Shown here: positions 54,732 through 64,000 of the stretch, in pieces
Layout of the letters: the number at the start of each line of letters is the position of its first letter
Position numbering within the stretch: the stretch's first letter is position 1
Assembly (NCBI GenBank): GCA_019096065.1
Contig: JAGUCH010000003.1
Span: 1,612,001-1,676,000, forward strand
Length of the DNA stretch: 64,000 nucleotides
Reading direction: 5' to 3'
Origin: Paracyclopina nana
Lineage: Eukaryota; Arthropoda; Copepoda; Cyclopoida; Cyclopettidae
Notes under the pieces: model-generated
What the model was told of the DNA's origin: nothing
Seen by the model: the letters and a program-made list of their open reading frames with translations, nothing else
The model's database searches: none
Program-made: the position numbers and the translations under genes

Positions 54732-55833
54732 GTGAATGCAATGTGGTGTCATATCTTCTTTTCAGCAGAGTGCAGCCATATGTCTCATTTTCCAAAATCA
54801 GGTTCTTTTTGGCCGAAAAATAGTGACCTTGACCAGCGTAGTCATCACCAATGAATCGGTCGAGAATGCAAACTTTTCTTTGTTCACTTTTGTGGAGCGA
54901 GCTGGATTTGGGCTCAGAACTGGGCTAAAAAGTCGAAAAGATTGGAAGAGACAATAAAACCGCAAAATTAAATGTGGAATCGCGTACGTAAAATATCGTC
55001 TTCATGATTGATACGGCCGCAATAATAATTTGGTCCATATTTGAAAACTAGTTTGCTCTAGTTCAAGTTGAGGGTCAAGCAAACCAGCGCTAAATAGTCA
55101 ACTGGGAAGTGGTCAAATCTGTAATCCACATTCTCAGGCAAAAACAGTGTCGCATAAATAAAGGGCGATCCCATATTCGAATTTTTAGTCAAGTTACCTT
55201 GCTAAAACAACAACCTTACTTGATCAGTTAAGTTCTGCTTGTTCTATGCAAGTTCGGTTCGTTTTAGCCATGTTCAGTTGACCGCTGAGCTGACATGCCA
55301 ACGCGTTGTACATCAGCAGCTGATGAGCAAAGTTAGCTTTTCTCAATTAAGCGAGCTTCAGTTACTACGTATAAGAGAACACTTAGCTAGGCACGCAAGC
55401 TAGTACTACATAAAATTAAGCTAAGTTAAGTTCTACCTACATAAATATCTGGGAACAGAACTGAACTAAACTTAACTTTTTACCTAACTTAACTTCACTA
55501 ACAGGTCAATATGGGAACTCCCCTAATGCTTTGTTCATCTACAAACTCCTCAAGGAAACGGAAATCGAAATTCCTTTGCGCAAGGGAGCTCTCAGTACAA
55601 AAACTAGCTGCGTAGAGTTGTCATTCTGCATGGTTTCGTCATTATGCATTCTTTAAGGAACGCACGGTAGATGAACAGAGTATAAGGCCTAGTTCACTAA
55701 CAAGATACTCATTAAAAAGTGCTTGTGACACAAAAATTAATTAGCCTAAATACGCAATTCATGACTACGTAGAAGTTTTTTAGGGATTGAGTCATAGTAC
55801 ATTTGATGATTTTTATTTCTTTCATGAATTACT
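54732..55833. other. intergenic, right flank of the large insertion
   Basis: No coding evidence. A run of related TTAAGCTAAGTTAAG-type words occurs near 55415–55500. Confidence 0.4.
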
Positions 55834-56548
55834 TTATAGCTCAGCTTCTCTGATGTTCTTCATGATTTCTTCTAAGGTCAGAGGACATTTGGAGTAGAGC
55901 GTCAAGCATTGCTTTTGCCCAATGTTGCGACCGACCAAGGCAGCCGTGTCAAACTCGTTGGTGGGTGAGGCCAAATCGGCCTCGGCCTCACTTCCAAAAA
56001 AGCTGGCGATGGCAAACTCATCTTCCTGCAAAATTCACAGATTTCATGAGAAAAAAGATCAATTCATGGCTATATTTTTCATCCATTTTAATCTTTGGAA
56101 AAAAACTGATTTTCATATATGAAAGTCAAATCTTTATGATATCGAGACCTCAAGAATAAGAAGTATTTATGGAATTGCAAAATTCCATGCGCTATATTAT
56201 ATTAGGTATGCTAATCAAGTTAGTTATGCTTACGTCAAGTAACTCCTCAGGTTTGGCGTTCAGTTGGCAAATGAGCGATTTAGCGCAGTCATCAGAGTCT
56301 TTTTGCGAGGCCTCGGCGAAAATCTCACCAAGATCTTCGAGATCTTCGCTCTGTCTGCGGCCTCGGGCTTGGCCTCGATTCCGAGCAGCCGAGCCCTTCA
56401 CCGCCCCGATGATGAGTCCCTTTTCGGCCGCAATTTTGGCCCCAATCAGAACTGCGGCAACTCCGGCTGCCGTCGTAGTGACCACAGTGGCGAAGGCCAC
56501 AGAGGCCAAAGTTGCCACAGTGAGCGTGAGTGGAATAAGATGCTTCAT
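55834..56548 (-). CDS. small secreted Cys protein, paralogue 3
   Basis: Two exons, 56548–56234 and 56025–55834, give 168 residues. Signal peptide MKHLIPLTLTVATLASVAFA, hydrophobic AGVAAVLIGAKIAAEKGLIIG, the furin-type site ARGRR, SDDCAKSLICQLNAKPEEL, EDEFAIASFFG, and Cys pair QCLTLYSKC. The intron position and the TATA box match paralogues 1 and 2, but residue identity is lower, so this is an older duplicate. Same strand as the other two, 32 kb away because of the inserted element. Confidence 0.85.
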
Positions 56549-56607
56549 GATCTGCGATCCAATTTCGACTGTTTCGTCAATTTGCTACTCTCCGATTTGG
56601 GCATTGG

Positions 56608-56615
56608 CTTTTATA
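56608..56615 (-). promoter_or_regulatory. TATA box of paralogue 3
   Basis: On the - strand TATAAAAG, 60 bases upstream of the ATG. Confidence 0.68.
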
Positions 56616-57019
56616 CGATTTCTCACCTGACTAAAAAGCCATCCAAGCATTGAGAGAGCTTTGTTGCCGCTAATAATTTTTGAAAGGGTGGGTATTTGGC
56701 GAGGCTGCCAAAAATTGATGCAAATAGTGCTTGGCATATTAGTGCTTTTTGGCGCTAATTTGAGCTAATTAGCTAAAAATTAGCAACATTCCATTTGGCC
56801 ATTGTTTGCAGTAGCCAGGCAATGATCGCAAAATATCTAGCCTCGAGATGGTTTACCGTCAACGCTCCAAAGTAGGAGAATTCTTTGTAATTTTGTTGCA
56901 CGTCTGACCGCAGTTCGTCAACCTTGAATTTTTGCCTTTTTGTGGAGACGGTTTGGTAATCGGATTTTTCCAGCTAATCTTGAATGCAAATTATGAGGAG
57001 GAGTTTTCAAATTTTATTC
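56616..57019. other. intergenic
   Basis: Nothing recognised; contains the upstream region of paralogue 3 and the 3' end of the next - strand gene. Confidence 0.4.
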
Positions 57020-59278
57020 TCAAATCATCTCACTACATTCTTCGCTAAGCGTGCGCAGCCTCCGAATTTCCGAGGCCGCTGACACCATGTCATCAGATAT
57101 TTCATCGTCCTCATCCTCAGTGTTGATTTCAATTTTCACCACAGCTGGCCTGAAAAATGACCCATGATTATTACATTATTTTGCTTAAAATTCAGATTTT
57201 TGAGAATGAAAACACGAGTGAAACAATTCTAATTGGAGCCTAATTTTTAAATATTTTTCAAGTGGCCAAATAGAGGCCAAAAAAAGAAGGGCTTGAAAAT
57301 AGTGTGATGAGCAGAATATAAGAAAGGAAAGCCACCTTTTGTCCGAATTTTTGTCCTCATTTGTTGCATCTAATGACGTGGCCTTTATGAAAGGCCTCCG
57401 TGAGCTTGATGACCTTATGCGGCTTTTATAGTCGTCATCCTCGACCTCTCTATTCACGATTGCTTGAGGTGGGCATGATTTTATGGATGCAGAATAACCA
57501 GGCCTCCGTGCATACGGTGCAGCTTTCACCGACTGTGTCCTTCGAGCTGAAAAAGGCCGTTGTTTTTACAGTAAGCAAAATAAAAGGAGGAGAAATTGCA
57601 AGTTATATTTATGTTATGCCTTTGATGTCAACTTGTGAAGTTTTGGGTCAACTTTTTCCTGCTTTTTAGCAGCCAAAAGCGACTCGCGAGAAAATTGAGG
57701 CTTTTTTAGTATAGTAGCATTTACCTGCGAGAACTGCTGATGAGTGCGAGTATTCTTTGCTGCTTTTTCGCTTGGACTTGATTGAGCTGTGCCTGGCCAC
57801 ATTTTTGAAGGACATTGCTGCAAACACTGCAGCAGTTGTGGACTGGTTAATTCCACGATTGGGCAATTTTTTGGCCGATCTTGAACTGCTTTGAGATTCG
57901 AAGCTCTTCTTGGCCAAAGGGTTCATATGGATCATCCAATTACGAGCTGCCAGCCCAGTATTGGATACATTCGGTTTCACTGCAAAATACATTTTATTAG
58001 CAGATTAATTAATATCAGATATCTAAGAGGTTGCTCGACTATGTTGCTACTTTGTTGCGAAGTCTACTATGTTGAACGCAAAAATAATTAGCGCTTCCTA
58101 AAAAATAACCATAAAATACGGTGCTATTTTTGTATTATGTGTTTGATCTTGCTTACCTCTTCTACCTGCATGGATACACAAAAAACAAAGAAATAATGGA
58201 CATGGACAATCTTTACTATAATAAGATCTTTTTTTTCAGTTGAGACACACAAAACGTTTAATTTATGTATCTTTTGCTGGCTTTTCGTCCACTTACCGTT
58301 CTGTTTAATGCAGACCAGTCGATTTGCGCAAGCCATGCAAATATCGAAATCACACACAAAACAATTGAGCCGATTGTAGCCCGAGTTGTAAATTAACTCG
58401 TCTCTCGGCGAACGGCACTCGACGTTGTCGCAGAAGAAGCCTTCGCCTAAATTCTGAGGCCACAGCCTCAATACCTAGAAATAAGTCAGAATCCAGGATT
58501 GCCGGCGAGGAAGTACGGGGAGAGAAAAACCTGTTTGCAACTCGGACAGTTGACCTCCAAAGGCCTTGGCATTCGATCAAGCACGGCCTTTTTCTTATTT
58601 GCGCACTGCTTTCGATGCGAGCTGTCATTCCACTGTGCCTTGAACAGAAAATATCGCATGATCTCAAAATCCTGCTAAATTAGCTATATTTGTACCAGGT
58701 CTGTAAAACTAGAAAAAAAACCTGTCCAATATATACTCTCCAATACATGGTAAAACTATTAAAGTGCCTTTCTCGGCTAATTGAGGCCAAATACGGATAC
58801 ATGGTGTAGTTCTTACCTTGTTGACTTTTTGGTCGCACAAATAGCATGGCACCGTTTCTTTCTCCCTCTCACGGCAAACGGTGCACATTTTGCACGAGAT
58901 CATCTCCTTGGAAAGCACAAAGTTGAGCAGGAACAAGAAGGTCATGGAAATGAGCACAGCCAGGAAAATGTACCATACGTTCAGTGTAAAAGTCTCAAGC
59001 CTCTCATCTGCGCGCAGAGGATCAGATAATTGCCTCTCATTAAATATGCAGCGAAAACAATTTTCAGGGGTAATTAGCATACCTGGTGAGCTTCTGAAGG
59101 TATTGTTAATGACTGAAGTGGCTTCTTCCACTTGGTCCACGTCCACCAAAATATGTGGCTCATTTCTGGCCAATTCTGCTGAGATGTTACTCTTCTGGCC
59201 ATTTTTGCCGCCGTCGTCACAAAACGTAATCACAAATGCATTCGTGATCACAAGCAAGCCAAAGGCAATCACTTTCAT
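57020..59278 (-). CDS. single-pass membrane protein with cytosolic Cys-rich zinc-binding region
   Basis: Exons on the - strand: 59278–59083, 59007–58817, 58638–58531, 58474–58297, an optional 9-nt exon 58165–58157, 57979–57725, 57546–57336 and 57149–57020, about 425 residues. The ATG at 59278 starts a signal peptide (MKVIAFGLLVITNAFVITFC). A short lumenal part precedes a membrane segment (WYIFLAVLISMTFLFLLNFV). Then come CKMCTVC … CYLC, NCPSC, and a ZZ/DC1-like cluster (FFCDNVEC … NCFVCDFDICMAC). The tail is Ser/Lys-rich and ends acidic (EDEDDEISDD). Intron 1 (59008–59082) is a multiple of three and open, so its retention would add 25 residues. No named family was recognised; a membrane-bound zinc-finger adaptor is the most I would infer. 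Confidence 0.75.
58157..58165 (-). CDS. candidate 9-nt microexon
   Basis: GTAGAAGAG is bounded by CCATGCAG and GTAAGC on the - strand. Including it keeps phase 1 and inserts three residues; skipping it also keeps the frame. Confidence 0.4.
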
Positions 59279-59302
59279 CTCCTCATAGCAAACGCCCGCC
59301 AC

Positions 59303-61065
59303 TCAACTCTGACAATTTTGAAAATGAATACGAATATTGGTTGTGATTACAATCATGAATACCATGAGTATTTTCTCGTTGATAGTGGTAGTGCCAAAGG
59401 CAAAATCTAGATACTAACTGTCACGGCAGCTAGCATAATTTTTTTCGTGTGATATACCAAACGGCCTTTGTAGGCTTAAAGAGCTGCCAACCCGACTGAG
59501 TAATGAAGTTACGAAGTTACTTATCTAAGTAAGCAATTTATATTCAATGGGGCTGAGATTTCAACTGGAAAGGGAAAATCCAACCTCAAATGTACTCACA
59601 TTTCGTTTTAAGTACGTTTACTCCTTTGATGCTCGTTTTTCACGCCTTTTATCCTCTATATAAGGAAAACTGCCATTGTGTTTTGGCGAGGAAAACAGTG
59701 GAGAAAGTAAAAATAAAAAAACATGTTTTCTGCCTGGTTTTTCGCGCTTATGCAAATTCAAAAAAGAGCTGAGTGGTGATCGTGCTGTTGCATACATTTT
59801 TCAGCTTTTGTGTGAATATTCGAGAGATGGAAGAATTAGCTTTTTGAAAGCTGCATTAAATTGCTGGTCGGGCGGAAAAAGGAGCAAGCACAGCTTTCTG
59901 CTCCAACGAAAATATTGTGAACAATCATGAAAAAGTGGAGGTAGCGTAGAAGTACTAATATTGTGCAGGTCCCCCTAAGGGAAAATCCATCTGAAAGGAA
60001 AGTTTCCAAAGTGTCACGCACTGATGACATAGCAAGGTAAAAAATACTTGCACTAGGAATGTACCTAACGTCTTAGCATTTTCATTCATTTAGCCATTCA
60101 TAGATATAATACCATGAAATGATATCCATTAGTGTATAATCCATAATGGATACTTTTGGAATCCCCAGACAATTTAGAGCCGATAATCCAAGATTTCTTT
60201 GTTCTTCGTCAAATAGTTTACAATGGGATAAAACTAGTTTCAACTAGATCCATAGCCCAATTATATAGACACGGAAATGAGATGCTCTTAAAATTGAGAG
60301 GTTGCGTGATTATTGGTTTGATTGTTGCGTGCAATAAGTACCGATCCGGAATGATGGAAACTAACTCTCATTCAAGAAAAAATAGATCAGAGAAATCAGA
60401 CGGTGTATTTCTGCTAGCTTAAATACAGGTTTTATTTTCAATCCTTGTCATGATCAGAATGAAACCGATTGGATCATTGCTACAGGTTTTTCTTTATGTA
60501 CACATACAGCTCGAGTGTTGCTTTTTCTTTGTAAGTCTTGTCATCACAATAATGTAATAATAATGTACATATCATCCTCATTCGTGATGATGGGTTGGAC
60601 CAAATTGCAGCAAAAGAGTGTGGAAGCAGCAAAGCTATACGCTAGAGCAAGTGCATGCAAAATGGATATGTGTCACTACAGATAGCTCAGAATTTGGAAC
60701 ACAAATCATCACGAAGTCAGCCTCATTGCTAAATTGGAGTACATTACTACTTTATATAACATACCACGAGGGCTTTTTTTGTGTGTGGGTTTTGTTTGGG
60801 GGATAAATCACATTTACACCTACTTCAGTACAGACGGAGAGTACACTATAAAGTAGTTGAGAGTCGTGTAAATCACAATTACAATATTGTAACAAATTGT
60901 TCTGCCAGCTTAAAATTGAGCAGAAGCTTAAAGTAGAACTAGCTTTCAGTCCTTGTGAGCATGTTTTGCGATTGGCATTCCGAGAAAAAGCCGCGTCAGC
61001 AAGCAGTTTAGACTAGACTTTGCAATTTCCGAGCCTTAAAATGCCCTACATAGCATAGTAAAAAA
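59303..61065. other. 1.8 kb without a recognised gene
   Basis: Contains the upstream region of the zinc-binding membrane protein gene and the 3' flank of the transporter gene. Frames under 90 codons with no motifs. Confidence 0.4.
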
Positions 61066-64000
61066 TCAAGTCAGACATGCAGTTCGCTCAGGAGTCGAGG
61101 CTGGCGACTTGTTGCGCTTGCTGTGGTTTTTCCGCCTTGGATGGCTGACAACGATTCTTTGGCCATCCATGGTTGTCACCTCGTTGGCATCAACCACTCG
61201 GTCAACATCACGCAGATCTTCATCTTCCTCATCCTCCTCCCTCACCTCGGCTTCCGGATCTATCATTTTCAGCCACATCGGGCTGTCCGGATCGAACACT
61301 GCAACACCAACTCGATTATGAAAAAATAAAGATAAAAACCTCATGAATTTACATTTATCCAGGGAAATGATTGAGTTGACGACTTCTCCAACTGTCATGG
61401 CTGTTTGCTTCTTTTCGGAGCTCTCTCGTCTGCGAATGAGCCACCAATCGAGGAGAAAGGTGAGAACTGACAGGACTTTGATGCCGCAGCAAACTCCGAC
61501 ATACCTGCAAATTAAATAAATGCTATTAAGCAAAAATGTAGAGCGAGAGAGAGAGTAGGTATCTCACTTGTATCTAAAGGCCTCAATGTCATACATGAGA
61601 CATCTGCCTCCGGCCTCGCCAGCGCAAGTGGATTTCCACAAGAGACACGTGGAATCGATGACATTTCCGAACAATATCGGAGAGGGGATGTAGCCGAAAA
61701 GCCTGAATATCACAAACTGAATTCCAAGTGCGAAAGCCTTCTCTTCCTCGGCCACCGACCTCAACACGACCATCAGCACGGGCATCTGGGTCACGGCTAC
61801 CACGAGAGTCATGAAGAAGAGCAACACCATGAATGGCAAGATCATTTGACACTGCTTGTAGCAAGGCCCAGCGGTGGCCACTGGGATCATGGTGACCTCA
61901 GCATAGCCATTGGGGCCTCCACCTCCACCTGAGGAGGCCGCACCTTGGCTGATCAGCGGACTCGGTTGTTGCATTGTATTGAGCACACCTATATATACGA
62001 GGGAAAAGCCAGAATAGAGCATATATTAAATTGATGTGTCACGAGCAGACTTACATGCGCAGTTGGTGTAGTTGTCACTGTTATCGCCCAAACTGGTGCA
62101 TCCCGCGTGGCAGGGTGAGAAGTAAGTCAAGCCATTGGCACCACAGACTGGTTGAACGTCGTTCATATCGCACTCGCATCCAAAGTTGCACGAGGCTGTC
62201 AAGTTGATTTGGAAGGGTTCACTTGCATTGCTGAAAATAACAATAAAATGTATGAATCAATCAGCAAGTTTTAATGATGAGTACCTAGTTGTGTAGTATG
62301 GCATTGTGGTGCCAGCCATCTTGATGTTTTCGCAGCCGAAGAAGAACAACATGGCGTAGCATGACAAGCAGAGAATGTTGAAGAAGATGACCAGCTGGAC
62401 AGCCCCCTTCGGCCTCAATTGGAGCCTCTTGAGGATGTAGCCTCCGAAGAAGATGCCAATGCAGGCGCCAGGAATGGCGATGCCCCCGGTGAACATCGAG
62501 GCCATCGACTTGGACAAGTTGAACTGCGTCTCCAGATACTTGGGCAGAAACACTATGAATCCGGAGACGATGATGAGCTCCATGCAGGCGCCCAAACACG
62601 TCACCAAGTAGATTTTGTTGGTGAGCAGCCTCCAAATGGACTTTGGTATATCTTTGATGTCCTTGCCATACGAGCCGTCGCTGGTATTTTCTGGCTGCGA
62701 TAACCCGCCATGGTTATCCGCTTTTTGCTGCTGCTGCGAGCTGTCAGTCCTCACCAAAGTTGAGGCCTTTGAGCCGTTTGGCCCTCCGCCATTTTTGCCC
62801 TCGGATTTGGGCCTGATGCTCGGATCGGTGGCATGGTGGTATTTCTCGTCGATATACACTTTAACCTTTTCTTTCTGCAAGTCATCCATAATTATAAGTG
62901 GAAGTGCGCGCAACGAAGGTAATTATGTTATTACCTTGAGCTCCTTGGGGAAGAAGAAGAACGGAATGGAAATGAGGATTAATGAGGCTCCGCAAATTAG
63001 AAAGCCACCCCACCACATGCCAACCCAGTGTCGATCGCTGGAATCTGAAATATGGAGGTTATTGGTGGATGCTGTGGAAATTTCCAGCATATTTTAAAGT
63101 AGTACCTATGGGCAGGCTTGTGACGTCGATGGAAAATGTGTCTACGTGATGCGAGAGCAGGTACGCTCCCAAGAGAAATCCACACACGGGCCCAAAAGCG
63201 CACATCGAGTACATCACTCCGATGTACATCGAGCTCGAGTCCCTTTTGACGTGGTTGTCAATGTACGTCGTTCCCAAGGTGAACAAAGGTGAGCCTCCGC
63301 ACCCAAGAAGAAGCTGAAAATAGAGCCTTCAATTTCAGCGGAAAGAAAATATGCTACTACTTCGTGTGGTATTTTTAGAGCTGTAATGTGAAATTGGAAA
63401 GCTCCAATTGCGTTTGATTGACATTATTGTGACAGTTTACCTGCGCAACCATAAACACAAAAATGGGAAGTGCAGAGGATTTGTTGGCTTGCTCGATGCA
63501 GTTGTCCTCTCGGTTATACTGGTTGTTATGAGGCGCCAAAGGGGGATTTGAGAGACCTGGAACGAGATGCCATTTTAAATGATAATCAGGCAGTTATAAA
63601 TGGGGACATCTCAGTATCACGAGCAGACTTCTGTCGAAATCCTTTTATTCGATGCATAAGTTTATACAATGGCCAGCGCAAACAGGTTCTCAAAACTAGA
63701 TACCAATTGTTTTTTAATGTTGTTCCACACTTGAATACTATCATGGTGATAAATATACTACAAGTGGTCAAAATGCAATCAGTGTGATTTAAGTATCTCT
63801 TTTTCAAAACTTCCTGATCATCATTTCGGTAATGACTTAAAGCAGGTTTACCAAGTAATCATTTTACGAAGCGATGTGCTTTTACACAATGTGAGTAAAT
63901 CAGGCCTTTATTGTAGGGATTCTGTTGATCCAACAACAGAAGAAAGGAGGCCTTTTAACAAAGTACTTACGTCAGCTAATTGCCAACGGTGGTGATAGAC
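61066..64000 (-). CDS. organic anion transporter (SLCO/OATP), 5' part outside the window
   Basis: Exons on the - strand: 63556–63441, 63313–63106, 63044–62935, 62874–62285, 62230–62055, 61988–61568, 61504–61353 and 61298–61066, all in phase, about 668 residues. The family signature appears as FTLGTTYIDNHV and DRHWVGMWWGGFLICG. A central loop is Gly/Gln/Ser-rich, and membrane segments such as IYLVTCLGACMELIIVSGFI are clear. An extracellular Kazal-like domain (CNFGCECDMNDVQPVCGANG … YFSPCHAGC) precedes a Gly-rich insert (SSGGGGGPNG) and the last helices. The C-terminal tail is acidic then basic (EEDEEDEDLRD, HPRRKNHSKR). OATPs move amphipathic organic anions across the plasma membrane. A further exon end (GTAAGT at 63965–63970) lies near the edge but does not join in phase directly, so another exon is missing or unseen. 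Confidence 0.9.

Noticed and set aside
59836-60422. Short frames of 60–90 codons between the zinc-binding protein gene and the transporter gene
   Set aside because: No motifs, no splice partners, and chance length for AT-rich DNA.
63961-64000. Exon end at the right edge as the direct upstream exon of the transporter
   Set aside because: Its only open frame ends in phase 0, whereas the next recognised exon needs phase 1, so I did not join them.

Overview
The window looks like nuclear DNA of an animal. Genes are split by short GT–AG introns, and the gene set (ankyrin ZU5–UPA, globin, SLCO/OATP transporter, Baeyer–Villiger-type monooxygenase, a family of small secreted Cys proteins) fits an arthropod, perhaps a crustacean, or a close relative. 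This placement rests on family recognition only; no ribosomal or mitochondrial marker is present.

Left part (1–24265). After about 6 kb with only weak coding traces and one tiny foldback element (1237–1299), the + strand carries an ankyrin-type gene that has ZU5 and UPA domains but no ankyrin repeats (5998–9731). A four-exon globin with a myristoylation-type N-terminus follows on the - strand (10287–11539). After 4 kb without a recognised gene comes a membrane-anchored flavin monooxygenase on the + strand (15684–19375). Two paralogous secreted-protein genes lie on the - strand (19957–20522 and 23102–23665), each with its own TATA box.

Middle part (24266–54731). This is one large insertion made of two nested elements. 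The outer one is a DNA-transposon-like element with inverted ends. Both junctions show the 8-bp palindrome TATTAATA, and the body is almost entirely satellite: a GC-rich ~132-bp repeat at each end in opposite orientation, a 160-bp repeat, and a 169-bp repeat. No transposase was seen. Inside one 160-bp monomer sits a 23,064-bp LTR retroelement (26401–49464, - strand) with 918-bp LTRs that appear identical, TG…CA ends and a CTAG target duplication. It carries gag, a Ty3/gypsy-like pol, an integrase region that is broken, three large extra ORFs (the last an envelope-like glycoprotein), and a block of small intron-bearing membrane-protein genes on the opposite strand. It is treated here as a fossil: very recent by its LTRs, but not whole.

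Right part (54732–64000). A third member of the secreted family (55834–56548) lies here, so the insertion separates members of one same-strand cluster. Then come a single-pass membrane protein with a cytosolic Cys-rich zinc-binding region (57020–59278, - strand) and most of an OATP transporter running off the right edge (61066–64000, - strand).
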